In this document: in pieces, positions 41,252 through 52,813 of the stretch | How the letters are laid out: every line of letters starts with the position of its first letter | Numbering within the stretch: the first letter of the stretch is position 1 | Translations under genes and position numbers: made by a program | Assembly (NCBI RefSeq): GCF_003408705.1 | Contig: NZ_QAYL01000023.1 | Coordinates: 1 to 63,287, forward strand | DNA from: Mycobacterium uberis | GTDB lineage: Bacteria > Actinomycetota > Actinomycetes > Mycobacteriales > Mycobacteriaceae | Reading direction: 5' to 3' | Length of the DNA stretch: 63,287 bases | Notes under the pieces: model-generated | The model's database searches: none | What the model saw: only the letters and a program-made list of their open reading frames with translations | Told to the model about the DNA's origin: nothing

Positions 41252-42229
41252 ATGGCTGACGGCTCAAGTGATTTCGGGCATGTTCCTGTCCTAGCGCAAC
41301 GGTGTGTTGCGCTCATTACCCCCGCGTTGACCCGCTATCACCTCGACGGGTCCAATACGGTGCTGGTAGATGCTACCATTGGCGCTGGGGGACATGCGGA
41401 GCGATTCCTGACCGAGTTGCCGGGGTTGCGGCTGATCGGGCTTGACCGCGACCCGAGCGCCCTGGGTATCGCTCGGACTCGGCTAGCGCGATTTGCTGAG
41501 CGGGTTACATTAATACACACACGCTATGATCGCCTTGCTGCGGTGCTAGGCGAATCTGGTTATGCTGCAATGGAATCAATCGATGGCGTGCTGTTTGATC
41601 TGGGTGTATCGTCCATGCAGCTGGACCGTGTCGAGCGGGGCTTTTCTTATGCTCAAGACGCGCCGTTGGACATGCGGATGGACCCGGGGTCACCGGTTAA
41701 TGCGGCCGACATCGTCAACAACTACGATGAAGCCGCATTAGTCGACATCCTTCGCCGGTATGGCGAGGAACGATTTGCGCACCGCATCGCCGCGCAAATC
41801 GTTCGCCAGCGTGCCCATACCCCGCTGTGTTCAACCGCCGAGCTGGTAACCTTGCTGTGCCAGGCGATTCCAGCCCCGGCCCGGCGCACCGGTGGTCATC
41901 CGGCCAAACGCACGTTTCAGGCGTTGCGGATCGCGGTCAACGATGAGTTGCACTCGCTGCGCAACGCCCTTCCTGCCGCGTTAGACGCACTCACCATGGC
42001 CGGGCGCCTCGTGGTGCTGGCCTACCAGTCGCTTGAGGACCGCATCGTTAAACAGGTGTTTAACGATGCGGTCGCCTCCCACACACCGACGGGCTTACCG
42101 ATCGAACTTCCCGGCCATGGACCGCGATTCCGGTTGTTGACGCGCGGCGCTGAACGCGCAGATGCCGCCGAGATAGAACGTAATTCCCGCAGCACCGCCG
42201 TGCGATTACGCGCCTTGCAACGAATCTAG
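41252..42229 (+). CDS. rsmH: 16S rRNA m4C1402 methyltransferase RsmH (MraW)
   Basis: It N4-methylates C1402 of 16S rRNA in the ribosomal P site. The 325-residue protein from ATG 41252 has the SAM-binding [16 protein letters not shown] (near 38), [39 protein letters not shown], and [16 protein letters not shown] longer start at 41078 is in frame, but its extra 58 codons overlap the structured RNA element, and the family usually begins close to GHVPVL. A 17-bp-arm inverted repeat lies at the [13 protein letters not shown] segment. Intact. Confidence 0.94.
   Translation: MADGSSDFGHVPVLAQRCVALITPALTRYHLDGSNTVLVDATIGAGGHAERFLTELPGLRLIGLDRDPSALGIARTRLARFAERVTLIHTRYDRLAAVLGESGYAAMESIDGVLFDLGVSSMQLDRVERGFSYAQDAPLDMRMDPGSPVNAADIVNNYDEAALVDILRRYGEERFAHRIAAQIVRQRAHTPLCSTAELVTLLCQAIPAPARRTGGHPAKRTFQALRIAVNDELHSLRNALPAALDALTMAGRLVVLAYQSLEDRIVKQVFNDAVASHTPTGLPIELPGHGPRFRLLTRGAERADAAEIERNSRSTAVRLRALQRI
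42038..42073. repeat. 17-bp-arm perfect inverted repeat inside rsmH
   Basis: GACCGCATCGTTAAACA (42038-42054) is followed by GG and its exact reverse complement (42057-42073). It spans codons for [12 protein letters not shown] near the C-terminal end of RsmH. Confidence 0.97.
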
Positions 42230-42270
42230 CATTCAGTGGAACCGCAGCAGCCAACCAGGAGAGGCGACTC

Positions 42271-43338
42271 ATGAAGGCTCAGTGCGACACGATGGTACGT
42301 CGTGGTGGCAGTGACCGTTCGGGTGGACGCAACGGTGCTACTCGCAGTGGCAAGCGCACGGCTCATGAGGTGAAGTTACGTCGTCCCCAAGCGCACGCCG
42401 GCAAGATCTCGGTACCCGCTCGTGAAGTCGGGGCGTCGAAACCTGGACCACGAACCAGTCCGATGTCCCGTCCGGTTGAACGGCCAACTAGACCTAGGAA
42501 TACCACGCAGGCCAAGGCGCGGGCGAAGGCGCGGAAAGCCAAGGTTCCCAAGGTTGTCCGCCCTACGTTGAGTGAGCGTTTAATCACCCGGCTGGCATCT
42601 ACGGACTTGCGGCCGTGGACTGTGGCAAACAAAGTTCCGTTTGTTGTGCTGATCATCGGCTCTCTTGGCGTTGGGTTGGGTCTCACGCTGTGGTTGTCCA
42701 CTGACTCTGCCGAGCGTTCCTATCAGCTGAGTGATACCCGCGAAAAGACGCGGATGCTGCAACAGCAGAAGGAAGCGCTCGAACGGGATGTGCGGGGCGC
42801 AGAATCGGCGCCCGCGCTAGCCGAGGCGGCCCGCAAACAGGGTATGATCCCGACTAAAGATACTGCTCACCTGATACAAGACCCGGGTGGTAACTGGGTG
42901 GTCGTCGGTACGCCTAAGCCGGCTGACGGTGTTCCGCCGCCGCCGTTGAACACGAAGCTTCCTGACGCAGGCCCTCCGCTGCCGAAACCGCCGGTAGTTT
43001 CGTTGGAGGTCCCGACTCGAGTGGTACCCAGCCCCGGTGACCCGCCCCCGCCGGCGAATTTTGGACCGGAGATATTGCTGCGCGCTCCCGATGGCGCAAC
43101 AACTTTGGGCGGCCAACACCTACCCCAGGCACTTCCGCAGCTGCCTGGTATTCCCAATGGGCAAGCCGCTGGGCAGGTCCCGGGGCTGATACTGATGCCG
43201 GGGCTGCCACTTCCAGAAGGCACGATGCGTGCCCCAGTGCCTGTAGAAGTTCCCGCGCCGTTACTCGCGGAAGTTCCGGTTCGGCTGCAACCGGGGTCAA
43301 TGCCCCCAACGGACACAGTGTTGGGGATGTCGCGGTGA
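42271..43338 (+). CDS. FtsL-like septal membrane protein with Pro-rich tail (Rv2164c-like)
   Basis: A 355-residue bitopic protein in the FtsL position, between rsmH and pbpB. A basic N-terminal domain (about 1-115) precedes one membrane helix (about 127-148, FVVLIIGSLGVGLGLTLWL). A short coiled coil with a heptad-like run, RMLQQQKEALERDV, follows, then an outer Pro-rich tail to the end. FtsL partners FtsQ and FtsB and activates the FtsW-PBP pair; that role is assigned by location and shape. A GGAGAGG site precedes the ATG. Its stop overlaps the pbpB GTG. Intact. Confidence 0.85.
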   Translation: MKAQCDTMVRRGGSDRSGGRNGATRSGKRTAHEVKLRRPQAHAGKISVPAREVGASKPGPRTSPMSRPVERPTRPRNTTQAKARAKARKAKVPKVVRPTLSERLITRLASTDLRPWTVANKVPFVVLIIGSLGVGLGLTLWLSTDSAERSYQLSDTREKTRMLQQQKEALERDVRGAESAPALAEAARKQGMIPTKDTAHLIQDPGGNWVVVGTPKPADGVPPPPLNTKLPDAGPPLPKPPVVSLEVPTRVVPSPGDPPPPANFGPEILLRAPDGATTLGGQHLPQALPQLPGIPNGQAAGQVPGLILMPGLPLPEGTMRAPVPVEVPAPLLAEVPVRLQPGSMPPTDTVLGMSR

Positions 43339-45362
43339 GACGCGGCGATGTCCACCGGACTGGCTCGTTGCGGTCGCCGTGGCAGGGACGCAGTTCCAGC
43401 ACACCTCCCGTCCGACGACCGAAGCGGTCTCACCAGTCAGAGAAAGCCAGGAAAGCTAAGGACACCAAGAAATCCCGCCCAACTGTCGCGCCAGACACAG
43501 TGCCGGTGGGTCGTTCAGCGTGGGAGCGGCGCACCCGGCAGGTGGTCGAAGTTGGTGCGCGTGGCACATCTTTCGTCTTCCGACATCGGGCCGGCAATAT
43601 GGTCATATTCGTGTTGATGTTGGTGGCGGCGACGCAGCTGTTCATTCTGCAGGTCTCCAATGCCGCGGGTCTGCGTGCCCAGGCGGCTGGACAGCTCAAG
43701 GTGACCGATGTTGAAAAGGCGGTCCGCGGTAGCATCACCGACCGCAACAACGAGAAGCTTGCTTTCACTACCGAATCGCGTGCGTTGACGTTTCAGCCAA
43801 GGAGAATTCGCCAGGAGCTGGAGGAGGCCAAAAAGGCGACTCCGTCCGCCTCTGACCCGCGGCAGCGCCTGCAAGATATCGCCACAGACGTCGCGAGCCG
43901 ATTGAACAATAAGCCCGACGTTCCGACGCTGCTGAAGAAGCTGCAAAGTAACGACAATTTCGTCTATTTGGCGCGCGCCGTCGACCCTGCTGTCGCTGAG
44001 GCGATTTCCAAGAAGTATCCTGAGGTCGGTTCCGAGCGGCAGGACTTGCGTCATTATCCGGGCGGGTCACTGGCGGCCAACATCGTCGGTGGCATCGACT
44101 GGGACGGCCACGGGCTGCTGGGTCTTGAAGATTCCTTAGACTCCGTGTTGTCTGGAACCGACGGTTCGGTCACCTACGACCGTGGGTCTGACGGCGTGGT
44201 CATCCCCGGCAGCTATCGCAATCGACATAGAGCGGTCAACGGTTCGACCGTTCAGCTCGCCATCGACAACGACATCCAGTTCTACGTGCAGCAGCAGGTG
44301 CAGCAGGCAAAGAACTTGTCCGGCGCCCATAATGTTTCTGCTGTAGTTCTAGGTGCCAAGAACGGCGAAGTGCTTGCCATGGCCAACGACAACACTTTCG
44401 ACCCGTCGCAAGACATCGGGCGCCAAGGCGATAGACAGCTGGGTAATTTGGCGGTCTCCTCGCCATTCGAGCCGGGCTCAGTGAATAAGGTCATCACCGC
44501 GTCCGCGGTTATTGAATACGGACTATCCAACCCCGATGAGGTGTTGCAGGTGCCCGGCTCGATTCAGATGGGTGGTGTGTCCATACATGACGCGTGGGAG
44601 CACGGCGTGATGCCTTATACCACCACCGGAGTGTTCGGAAAGTCTTCTAACGTTGGCACGCTGATGCTAGCTCAACGCGTCGGCCCGGAACGCTTTTACG
44701 ACATGGTCCGCAAGTTCGGGTTAGGTCAACGCACTGGTGTAGGGCTGCCCGGTGAGAGTGCTGGGCTGGTACCGCCTATCGATCAATGGTCGGGCAGCAC
44801 ATTTTCGAACTTGCCTATTGGCCAGGGGCTTTCGATGACTCTACTGCAGATGACAGGCATGTATCAGGCCATCGCCAATGACGGGGTATGGGTACCGCCA
44901 CGGATCATCAAGGCCACTATCGCAGCCGACGGCACTTGGACGCAAGAACCGCGGCCGGACGGTATTCGGGTGGTGTCGTCGCAGACTGCCCGTACTGTGC
45001 GGCAGATGCTACGTGCTGTGGTGCAAAAAGATCCGATGGGCTATCAGCAGGGCACTGGTTCCGCAGCCGGGATATCTGGCTATCAAATCTCCGGCAAGAC
45101 AGGCACCGCGCAGCAGATTAATCCCGCCTGCGGGTGCTATTTTGACGACGTTTACTGGATCACCTTCGCTGGGATAGCCACTGCCGACAATCCCCGCTAT
45201 GTCGTCGGCATCATGATGGATAATCCAGAGCGCAGCGCTGATGGTACACCCGGTCACAATGCGGCTCCACTTTTTCACAACATCACGAGCTGGTTGATGC
45301 AGCGCGAGAACGTGCCGCTGTCCCCGGATCCGGGACCACCGTTGACGCTTCAAGCTACCTAG
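43335..45362 (+). CDS. pbpB: Class B penicillin-binding protein PBP3/FtsI
   Basis: The septal transpeptidase that crosslinks peptidoglycan at the division site. The 675-residue protein has a basic cytoplasmic tail (1-87), a membrane helix (about 88-107) and a pedestal domain. The transpeptidase domain carries S382-V-N-K385 (active-site SxxK), the SSN triad in GKSSNVGT and the KTGTA box in ISGKTGTAQQ. The GTG overlaps the previous stop (GTGA), so coupling to the FtsL-like gene is likely. A 166-base gap follows before murE. Intact; beta-lactam target. Confidence 0.95.
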   Translation: MRRGDVHRTGSLRSPWQGRSSSTPPVRRPKRSHQSEKARKAKDTKKSRPTVAPDTVPVGRSAWERRTRQVVEVGARGTSFVFRHRAGNMVIFVLMLVAATQLFILQVSNAAGLRAQAAGQLKVTDVEKAVRGSITDRNNEKLAFTTESRALTFQPRRIRQELEEAKKATPSASDPRQRLQDIATDVASRLNNKPDVPTLLKKLQSNDNFVYLARAVDPAVAEAISKKYPEVGSERQDLRHYPGGSLAANIVGGIDWDGHGLLGLEDSLDSVLSGTDGSVTYDRGSDGVVIPGSYRNRHRAVNGSTVQLAIDNDIQFYVQQQVQQAKNLSGAHNVSAVVLGAKNGEVLAMANDNTFDPSQDIGRQGDRQLGNLAVSSPFEPGSVNKVITASAVIEYGLSNPDEVLQVPGSIQMGGVSIHDAWEHGVMPYTTTGVFGKSSNVGTLMLAQRVGPERFYDMVRKFGLGQRTGVGLPGESAGLVPPIDQWSGSTFSNLPIGQGLSMTLLQMTGMYQAIANDGVWVPPRIIKATIAADGTWTQEPRPDGIRVVSSQTARTVRQMLRAVVQKDPMGYQQGTGSAAGISGYQISGKTGTAQQINPACGCYFDDVYWITFAGIATADNPRYVVGIMMDNPERSADGTPGHNAAPLFHNITSWLMQRENVPLSPDPGPPLTLQAT

Positions 45363-45528
45363 CCGGTGTGGGTGTAGCCGATATCGATGTTGGCTCGACG
45401 TCTACATTCGTTTATTTTCGCGTTGGCGGCCGATTTCGTCGCCCTGCGCTGGAGCTGGTGCGCCTAGATAAGGTGGCATGGCAGGTCCTTGCGATCGAAC
45501 TGCGGTAGACAACCGGACGGAGGTGTAA

Positions 45529-47124
45529 TTGAGGGTGGTGGCAGTGCCGATTGGGCTGCGCCCCAGCGCCGCTGCGGGCGGGCGGCTACCTGTGCTTGCA
45601 GCTCAGGTTGGCGCGGTGCTGGCCAACAGCCCCGACTGGGCGACCGTTCCGGACGTTCCGGTAACCGGTGTGGCACTGCGGGCCCAGGACGTTCTGCCTG
45701 GGGACCTGTTCGTTGCCCTGGCCGGTGCGTCCACGCACGGCGCTCGGTATGCCGGCGTCGCCCTCGAGCGCGGCGCCGTCGCGGTGTTCACCGACATCGC
45801 GGGGGTCGCTGAGCTGGCAGACCAGACCAGCAGCGTGCAGATACTCGTACATCCGGCACCTCGCAGCGTGCTCGGCGTCTTAGCTGCCACCGTGTATGGC
45901 CATCCCTCTACTCGGATGACGGTTGTTGGGATCACCGGAACATCGGGCAAGACTACTACCACTTATATGGTTGAGGCCGGTCTACGGGCCGGTGGGCGAA
46001 TGACCGGACTGATCGGCACCATCGGCATCCGGATTGATGGGGCCGACATCCCCAGCATCTCCAGTACGCTGACCACGCCGGAGGCTCCTGCACTGCAGGC
46101 GATGCTCGCGGCGATGGCCGAACGCGGAGTAGACACCGTGGTGATGGAAGTGTCTAGTCACGCGTTGAGTCTGGGCCGAGTGGACGGCACCCAGTTTGCA
46201 GTGGCAGGTTTCACCAATCTGTCTCGCGACCACCTCGACTTTCATCCCAGCATTGAGGAGTACTTCGAAACCAAAGCGGTGCTGTTCGATCCGCACTCGT
46301 CGCTGCGGGCTCATACCGTCGTGGTATGCATCGACGACAACGCTGGGCGCGCAACAGCTGCCCGAGCCGGTGACGTTATCACAGTCAGCGCCCTAGGCCA
46401 GCCCGCATCGTGGCGCGCGATGGACGTTGCGCCACTGGATGTCGGCGGACAAGAATTCACCGCCGTAGATCCCTCCGGTGTCCAGCACCGGGTCGCTATC
46501 CGGTTGCCTGGCTGCTATAACATCGCCAATTGTCTTGTCGCCCTGGCGATTCTCAATGCTGTTGGGGTCTCTCCAGAACAAGCGTCCCTGGGACTGCGAG
46601 ATATCCGAGTCCCCGGACGACTGGAACAGATCGACGGCGGCCAGGATTTTCTTGCGCTGGTTGACTATGCACACAAGCCAGGCGCGTTACGCGCTGTGCT
46701 GACCGCTCTACTACAGCCGGACCGTCGGTTGGCGGTGGTATTTGGCGCGGGCGGCGAGCGCGACCCGGGCAAGCGGGCTCCGATGGGCGAGATTGCCGCT
46801 AAGCTTGCCGATTTGGTCGTCGTTACCGACGACAACCCGCGCGGTGAGGATCCGGCGGCAATCCGTCGTGACATTCTGGCCGGCGCCGCCGCGTCTGGTG
46901 GTGCAGCGCAGCTCGTCGAGATCGGCGACCGGCGGGCCGCAATCCAATATGCGGTCGCCTGGGCGGGATCTGATGATGTGGTGCTTGTGGCGGGCAAAGG
47001 TCATGAAATCGGACAGCAGGGTGCCGCTGAGACCCGCCCTTTCGATGACCGGGTGGAGCTGGCTCGGGCGCTGCATGTCCGTACTGTCCGGCGGCGTCCT
47101 GCTCCTGGACAGGCACGCCAATGA
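45529..47124 (+). CDS. murE: UDP-MurNAc-L-Ala-D-Glu:meso-diaminopimelate ligase MurE
   Basis: It adds meso-diaminopimelate as the third stem residue of the cytoplasmic peptidoglycan precursor. The 531-residue Mur ligase has the ATP loop [11 protein letters not shown] (near residue 137), [20 protein letters not shown] and the DNPR motif in [12 protein letters not shown], which marks DAP- rather than lysine-adding enzymes. The TTG at 45529 has a GGAGGTG site just upstream; GTG codons two and three triplets later are alternatives. The TGA overlaps the murF ATG. Intact. Confidence 0.95.
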   Translation: MRVVAVPIGLRPSAAAGGRLPVLAAQVGAVLANSPDWATVPDVPVTGVALRAQDVLPGDLFVALAGASTHGARYAGVALERGAVAVFTDIAGVAELADQTSSVQILVHPAPRSVLGVLAATVYGHPSTRMTVVGITGTSGKTTTTYMVEAGLRAGGRMTGLIGTIGIRIDGADIPSISSTLTTPEAPALQAMLAAMAERGVDTVVMEVSSHALSLGRVDGTQFAVAGFTNLSRDHLDFHPSIEEYFETKAVLFDPHSSLRAHTVVVCIDDNAGRATAARAGDVITVSALGQPASWRAMDVAPLDVGGQEFTAVDPSGVQHRVAIRLPGCYNIANCLVALAILNAVGVSPEQASLGLRDIRVPGRLEQIDGGQDFLALVDYAHKPGALRAVLTALLQPDRRLAVVFGAGGERDPGKRAPMGEIAAKLADLVVVTDDNPRGEDPAAIRRDILAGAAASGGAAQLVEIGDRRAAIQYAVAWAGSDDVVLVAGKGHEIGQQGAAETRPFDDRVELARALHVRTVRRRPAPGQARQ

Positions 47125-48641
47125 TCGACCTGACGGTCGCCCAAATCGCCAAGATTGTCGGTGGTGCGTTGGTCGACATCTCGCCCGAAGAGGCTGCCGA
47201 GCGTCGCGTCACCAGCAGCGTGGAATTCGACTCGCGCGCTGTTGGTCCCGGCGGCCTATTCCTGGCCCTGCCGGGGGCCCGCTCGGACGGGCATTACCAC
47301 GCCGCCTCGGCGATAGCGGCTGGTGCAGTCGCGGTGCTGGCCGCCCGGCCGGTCGGCGTTCCTGCCATCGTGGTCGCGCCCGACCCTCGCACCGACGACT
47401 GCGGGCTGACCGGGGTGCTCAAGCATGACACTGACGGGTTGGGTGCGGCGGTGTTGGCTGCGTTGGCCAAGCTGGCTCAGGTGGTGGCCGCGGAGTTGGT
47501 AGCTAGCGGGCTGACCATCATCGGGATTACCGGATCGTCCGGGAAGACATCTACCAAAGACTTGGTGGATGTCGTGCTGCAGCCGCTCGGTGAGGTGGTG
47601 GCGCCGCCCGAGTCGTTCAACAACGAACTGGGTCATCCCTGGACAGTATTGCGAGCGTCCCGCAGCACCGACTATCTGATTCTGGAGATGTCGGCGCGCC
47701 ATCCCGGCAATATCGCTGCGTTAGCAGCGATCGCCCCGCCAACGGTAGGGGTGGTCCTCAACGTCGGTACTGCGCACCTAGGTGAGTTCGGCTCCCGGGA
47801 CATTATCGCCAGGACTAAAGCCGAATTGCCGCAAGCTATTCCACAATCCGGTGTGGTTATACTCAACGTCGATGACCCGGCGGTGGCGGCGATGGCCGAT
47901 GAGACCGCGGCCCGCGTGATTCGGGTGAGCCGTGGCGGTCGTCGCGATCTGGGGTTGCCAAACGGCCCAGATGTTTGGGCGGGGCCGGTGTCGCTCGACG
48001 AACTGGCCAGGCCGCGTTTCGCGCTGCATACTCGCGATTCACACGTCGGCGCCGCTGAGGTCCAACTCGGCGTATATGGCGACCATCAGGTTGCCAACGC
48101 CTTATGTGCGGCTGCGGTTGCGATGGAATGCGGTGCCAACGTCGAGCAGGTAACGGCCGCGCTCGCCGCCACCGGGCCAGTGTCGCAGCATCGGATGCAG
48201 GTCACCATGCGCGCTGATGGGGTGACGGTGATCGACGACGCCTACAACGCTAACCCCGACTCAATGCGGGCCGGTTTGCAGGCGCTGGCCTGGATGGCGC
48301 GCGGCGCCCGGCGTAGCTGGGCGGTGTTGGGAGAGATGGCCGAGCTTGGGGAGGACGCGATCACTGAGCATGATCGTATCGGCCGGCTAGCGGTGCGCTT
48401 AAATGTGTCTCGACTCGTTTTCGTGGGAGAGGGAAGTTCGATAAACGCCATGCACCGCGGAGCGATTATGGAAAGCTCGTGGGGCTTGGAGACGGTTAAA
48501 GTGGCAGACTCCGCCGTTGCCCTGGCATTGTTGCAGGCCGAGCTACAATCCGGCGACGTGGTCCTAGTCAAGGCGTCGAACTCGGTTGGGTTAGGGGCGC
48601 TGGCTGACGCACTGGTGAGCGACGGGGGCACCTGCCCATGA
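47121..48641 (+). CDS. murF: UDP-MurNAc-tripeptide:D-Ala-D-Ala ligase MurF
   Basis: It attaches the D-Ala-D-Ala dipeptide, completing UDP-MurNAc-pentapeptide. The 506-residue Mur ligase has the ATP loop [13 protein letters not shown] (near 136), [18 protein letters not shown], and the third-domain [11 protein letters not shown]. Coupled through ATGA to murE before it and to mraY after it, so its dose is likely tied to theirs. D-Ala-D-Ala supply (ddl) is not encoded in this window. Intact. Confidence 0.95.
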   Translation: MIDLTVAQIAKIVGGALVDISPEEAAERRVTSSVEFDSRAVGPGGLFLALPGARSDGHYHAASAIAAGAVAVLAARPVGVPAIVVAPDPRTDDCGLTGVLKHDTDGLGAAVLAALAKLAQVVAAELVASGLTIIGITGSSGKTSTKDLVDVVLQPLGEVVAPPESFNNELGHPWTVLRASRSTDYLILEMSARHPGNIAALAAIAPPTVGVVLNVGTAHLGEFGSRDIIARTKAELPQAIPQSGVVILNVDDPAVAAMADETAARVIRVSRGGRRDLGLPNGPDVWAGPVSLDELARPRFALHTRDSHVGAAEVQLGVYGDHQVANALCAAAVAMECGANVEQVTAALAATGPVSQHRMQVTMRADGVTVIDDAYNANPDSMRAGLQALAWMARGARRSWAVLGEMAELGEDAITEHDRIGRLAVRLNVSRLVFVGEGSSINAMHRGAIMESSWGLETVKVADSAVALALLQAELQSGDVVLVKASNSVGLGALADALVSDGGTCP

Positions 48642-49717
48642 GACATATCCTCGTCGCTTTCGCTGTCGCATTGGCCGTGTCCATCCTGGTGACCCCAGCG
48701 CTGATCCGGCTGTTCACCAGGCAGGGCTTCGGCCATGAAATCCGTGCGGACGGCCCACCCAGCCACCACGCCAAACGCGGCACCCCGTCGATGGGCGGTG
48801 TTGCCATTGTAGCCGGCATTTGGGCCGGTTACCTGGGTACTCATCTGGCTGGCTTGGCGTTCGACGGTGAAGGCGTGTCCGCGTCGGGTCTGCTGGTGCT
48901 GGGTCTGGCCACCGCGTTGGCAGGCGTCGGATTCCTCGATGACCTGATCAAGATTCGCAGGTCGCGTAACCTCGGGTTGAACAAGATAACCAAGACCGTC
49001 GGCCAGATCACCGCTGCGGTCCTGTTCGGGGTGTTAGTGTTGCAGTTCGGTAATGGTGCCGGTTTGACACCAGCCAGCGCGGATCTGTCCTACGTGCGTG
49101 AGATCGCGACCGTCACCTTGGCACCGGCGTTGTTCGTGCTGTTCTGTGTGGTCATTGTCAGCGCCTGGTCAAACGCGGTCAACTTCACCGACGGTTTGGA
49201 CGGGCTGGCCGCTGGCAGCATGGCGATGGTCACCGCAGCCTATGTTTTAATCACCTTTTGGCAATACCACAATGCGTGCGTGACAGCACCGAGCCTGGGC
49301 TGCTATAATGTTCGCGACCCGCTGGACCTGACTCTGATCGCGGCAGCAACGGTGGGTGCGTGTATCGGTTTTTTGTGGTGGAATGCCGCACCGGCCAAGA
49401 TCTTTATGGGTGATACCGGGTCCCTAGCGTTGGGTGGCGTGATCTCCGGGTTGTCGGTCACCAGTCGCACCGAGATTCTTGCGGTCGTGCTCGGTGCGCT
49501 TTTCGTGGCTGAAATCACCTCGGTTGTTTTACAGATCCTGGCTTTCCGTACCACCGGTCGCCGGGTGTTCCGGATGGCGCCGTTTCACCATCATTTCGAG
49601 TTGGCCGGCTGGGCCGAAACCACGGTGATCATTCGTTTTTGGCTGCTCACGGCGATCACCTGCGGTCTGGGCTTGGCCCTGTTCTACGGTGAGTGGCTAG
49701 CTACCATTGGCGCCTGA
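48638..49717 (+). CDS. mraY: Phospho-MurNAc-pentapeptide translocase MraY (MurX)
   Basis: It transfers phospho-MurNAc-pentapeptide to decaprenyl phosphate, forming lipid I at the inner face of the membrane. The 359-residue protein has about ten helices. The Mg2+/lipid site motifs are visible: [17 protein letters not shown] (about 107-123), [12 protein letters not shown] (about 186) and the HHHFE loop in [11 protein letters not shown] (about 310). Target of nucleoside antibiotics such as capuramycins. ATGA overlap with murF. The murD GTG starts one base after its stop. Intact. Confidence 0.96.
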   Translation: MRHILVAFAVALAVSILVTPALIRLFTRQGFGHEIRADGPPSHHAKRGTPSMGGVAIVAGIWAGYLGTHLAGLAFDGEGVSASGLLVLGLATALAGVGFLDDLIKIRRSRNLGLNKITKTVGQITAAVLFGVLVLQFGNGAGLTPASADLSYVREIATVTLAPALFVLFCVVIVSAWSNAVNFTDGLDGLAAGSMAMVTAAYVLITFWQYHNACVTAPSLGCYNVRDPLDLTLIAAATVGACIGFLWWNAAPAKIFMGDTGSLALGGVISGLSVTSRTEILAVVLGALFVAEITSVVLQILAFRTTGRRVFRMAPFHHHFELAGWAETTVIIRFWLLTAITCGLGLALFYGEWLATIGA

Positions 49718-49718
49718 C

Positions 49719-51191
49719 GTGCTTGACCCGCTAGTACCGGGCGCGCCCGTTTTGGTAGCTGGTGGCGGAGTGACTGGCCGGGCTGTGCTGGCAGCGCTGA
49801 CCCGTTTTGGTGCAGTGGCAACGCTATGTGACGATGACCCAGCCGCCGTGTATAAATACGCGGACAGTCCGGTGCCGACCGTGAGTGCAGCCACCGCCGC
49901 ACAGCAGATATTTGAACGGGAAAAGAATTACGCTCTGGTGGTCGCCAGCCCAGGTTTCACGCCGACCACCCCCGTGCTCGTCGCTGCGTCAGCGGCGCGG
50001 GTGCCCATCTGGGGCGATGTGGAGTTGGCTTGGCGGCTCGATGCCGCGGGCTACTATGGGCCGCCGCGCCGTTGGCTCGTCGTGGCCGGTACGAACGGCA
50101 AAACGACGACGACGTCGATGCTGCACGCGATTTTGATGGCAGGCGGCCAGCGTAGCTTACTGTGTGGCAATATCGGCATCCCGGTGTTGGATGTTTTAAC
50201 CGAGTCTGCCGAGCCCTCGGACGTTCTTGCCGTTGAGCTGTCCAGTTTTCAGCTGCACTGGGCGCCCTCGCTACGGCCAGAGGCCGGCGTGGTGCTCAAC
50301 ATTGCTGAAGATCACCTGGACTGGCATTCGACAATGGCCGAGTACATCAGGGCCAAGGCCCGGGTGCTGACCGGCCGGGTGGCGGTGGTTGGGCTAGACG
50401 ATAGTCGGGCGGCGGCGCTGTTGGATACGGCGGCAGCGCCGGTGCGGGTTGGCTTCCGACTCGGCGAGCCAGTCATGGGCGAGCTTGGGGTGCGTGACGG
50501 TTATCTCGTTGATCGCGCGTTTGCTGACGACCTGATCTTGATGCCAGTTGCGTCGATACTGGTGCCGGGTCCGGTCGGAGTTCTCGATGCGTTGGCGGCC
50601 GCGGCTCTGGCCCGCAGCGTGGGTGTGGGGGCGACCGCGATTGCCGACGCAGTCGCATCGTTTCGGCTGGGCCGACATCGGGGGGAAGTGGTGGCCGTCG
50701 TCGAGGGGATCAGCTATGTAAATGACTCTAAGGCCACCAACCCGCACGCGGCCCTCGCCTCGGTGTTGGCTTATCCGCGTGTGGTGTGGGTAGCGGGTGG
50801 CCTACTAAAGGGCGCATCTGTCGATGCGGAGGTCGCGCGCATGGCGCCTCGGTTGGTCGGCGCAGTGCTGATCGGCCGAGATCGTGCGATGGTTGCCGAG
50901 GCGTTATCACGACACGCGCCTGATGTCCCCGTCGTCCAGGTTGTGACAGGTGAGGATAATGGCATGTACGAGGGTGTTGTTGTTTCTGATATAGATATGA
51001 CAAAAGTTGATTATGTTGGTGGAACGATCGGCACTCGCGTGATGGTTGCGGCCGTGGCGGCAGCTCGAGACTTAGCCCAACCCGGTGACACCGTGCTGCT
51101 GGCACCGGCCGGTGCGTCGTTCGACCAATTCAGCGGTTATGCCGATCGTGGTGACACATTCGCAGCCGCCGTACGCGCGGCGATTCGGTAG
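49719..51191 (+). CDS. murD: UDP-MurNAc-L-Ala:D-glutamate ligase MurD
   Basis: It adds D-glutamate to UDP-MurNAc-L-Ala in the cytosol. The 490-residue Mur ligase begins [20 protein letters not shown] (dinucleotide-like first domain). It has [12 protein letters not shown] (near 123), LSSFQLHW, and [10 protein letters not shown], then [10 protein letters not shown] and [12 protein letters not shown] in domain three. The GTG at 49719 is one base after the mraY stop; a longer start would overlap mraY. Bases 50958-51030 are strikingly AT-rich with odd codons and encode a stretch reading [16 protein letters not shown]. Intact. Confidence 0.94.
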   Translation: MLDPLVPGAPVLVAGGGVTGRAVLAALTRFGAVATLCDDDPAAVYKYADSPVPTVSAATAAQQIFEREKNYALVVASPGFTPTTPVLVAASAARVPIWGDVELAWRLDAAGYYGPPRRWLVVAGTNGKTTTTSMLHAILMAGGQRSLLCGNIGIPVLDVLTESAEPSDVLAVELSSFQLHWAPSLRPEAGVVLNIAEDHLDWHSTMAEYIRAKARVLTGRVAVVGLDDSRAAALLDTAAAPVRVGFRLGEPVMGELGVRDGYLVDRAFADDLILMPVASILVPGPVGVLDALAAAALARSVGVGATAIADAVASFRLGRHRGEVVAVVEGISYVNDSKATNPHAALASVLAYPRVVWVAGGLLKGASVDAEVARMAPRLVGAVLIGRDRAMVAEALSRHAPDVPVVQVVTGEDNGMYEGVVVSDIDMTKVDYVGGTIGTRVMVAAVAAARDLAQPGDTVLLAPAGASFDQFSGYADRGDTFAAAVRAAIR

Positions 51192-51198
51192 ATTAGGC

Positions 51199-52794
51199 GT
51201 GGGTAACACGCTGACCTGGTTGCTAGGCCGGGATAGGGGCCAGAGCACAGGAGGCAACAGCAGTTCGCAGGCCGCCATGACCATGGGGGTAACTGAGCCT
51301 GGCGCTGTTACGTTCGCCGAAGCGTCTGAAGCGAAGGCCAAACAATCAGGTTCTCCGGGGGCTATAGCACGCGGTCTCCGGACTCGGTTCGGCGTTTGGC
51401 TGGACCGGCCGATGACCTCGTTTCACCTGATCATCGCTGTGGCTGGGTTGCTGACGACACTGGGTCTGATCATGGTGCTGTCGGCCTCTGGTGTGCGGTC
51501 CTACGGTGATGACGGATCGGCCTGGGTCATTTTCGACAAACAGGTCTTGTGGACGATCATCGGCCTCATCGGCGGCTATTGCTCATTGCGGATGTCAGTG
51601 CGGTTCATCCGGCGCATCGCATTCTCCAGTTACGTCAGCACTATCATTTTGTTGGTGCTGGTGCTCATTCCGGGAATTGGCAATCTCGCCAACGGGTCAC
51701 GTAAGTGGTTTGTGATCGCGGGCTTTTCGATGCAGCCTTCCGAGCTGGCCAAGATTGCGTTCGTCATCTGGGGTGCACATCTGTTGGTTGCCCGCCGGAT
51801 GGAGCGGGCGTCACTACGTGAAATGCTGATTCCGTTAGTGCCGGCCGCGGTCATCGCGCTGGGGCTGATCGTGGCTCAGCCTGACCTTGGGCAGACGGTG
51901 TCTTTCGGTATCATCCTTTTGGCCCTGCTCTGGTATGCGGGGCTGCCGCTGCGTGTCTTCGTCACTTCGCTGTTCGCGGTCTTTGCTTCGGGGGCGATCC
52001 TGGCGGTGTCCGCGGGCTATCGGTCAGACCGCGTGCGGTCCTGGATGAACCCTGAGAGCGATCCGCAAGACACCGGTTATCAGGCTCGACAGGCAAAGTT
52101 CGCTTTGGCCCAAGGTGGTATCTTCGGCGACGGTCTTGGCCAGGGCGTCGCCAAGTGGAACTATCTGCCCAACGCTCACAATGACTTCATCTTCGCGATC
52201 ATCGGCGAAGAACTTGGCCTGGTCGGCGCGTTGGGGTTGCTGGGACTTTTCGGGCTGTTTGCCTACACCGGGATGCGGATCGCGCGGCGGTCCGCTGACC
52301 CATTTCTGCGACTGCTGACCGCCACCACGACGATGTGGGTGTTGGGCCAGGCGTTTATCAACATAGGCTACGTAATCGGGGTGTTACCGGTCACTGGTCT
52401 GCAGCTGCCATTAATCTCTGCCGGTGGAACATCCACGGCTGCAACGCTTTTCATGATTGGCATTATGGCCAACGCAGCTCGCCATGAACCAGAGGCGGTG
52501 GCAACGCTGCGGGCCGGGCGCGATGACAAGGTGAACCAGCTGTTACGGTTGCCGCTGCCAGTGCCGTACCTGCCGCCCCGGGGGAAGACGTTCCGCGACC
52601 GCAAGCAGCCTCGCCCGCAACCTACCAACAGGCCAGGTGGTTGCAGGTCCGCCCGCAGCGTCTCCTGGGAGTCGGACCGGCCACTGCGCCCGGCATTTCC
52701 TCGAGCAGCTGATCGGCCGGCGCGACGATTAGGGCATCATAAAACTGATCAACTGCGCACTGGCCAACGTCATCCACCGCGCGTTCGCGCATAG
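51199..52794 (+). CDS. ftsW: SEDS peptidoglycan polymerase FtsW
   Basis: The septal SEDS glycosyltransferase that polymerises lipid II together with PbpB. The 531-residue protein has a long basic cytoplasmic N-terminus (about 1-65), about ten helices, and the signatures [34 protein letters not shown] and [16 protein letters not shown], with the conserved Asp and Glu. The C-terminal tail after about 455 is Arg/Pro-rich and is where M. tuberculosis FtsW contacts FtsZ. The GTG at 51199, seven bases after the murD stop, was chosen. Intact. Confidence 0.93.
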   Translation: MGNTLTWLLGRDRGQSTGGNSSSQAAMTMGVTEPGAVTFAEASEAKAKQSGSPGAIARGLRTRFGVWLDRPMTSFHLIIAVAGLLTTLGLIMVLSASGVRSYGDDGSAWVIFDKQVLWTIIGLIGGYCSLRMSVRFIRRIAFSSYVSTIILLVLVLIPGIGNLANGSRKWFVIAGFSMQPSELAKIAFVIWGAHLLVARRMERASLREMLIPLVPAAVIALGLIVAQPDLGQTVSFGIILLALLWYAGLPLRVFVTSLFAVFASGAILAVSAGYRSDRVRSWMNPESDPQDTGYQARQAKFALAQGGIFGDGLGQGVAKWNYLPNAHNDFIFAIIGEELGLVGALGLLGLFGLFAYTGMRIARRSADPFLRLLTATTTMWVLGQAFINIGYVIGVLPVTGLQLPLISAGGTSTAATLFMIGIMANAARHEPEAVATLRAGRDDKVNQLLRLPLPVPYLPPRGKTFRDRKQPRPQPTNRPGGCRSARSVSWESDRPLRPAFPRAADRPARRLGHHKTDQLRTGQRHPPRVRA

Positions 52795-52813
52795 TTTAAG
52801 GTCAGCGTCACAG

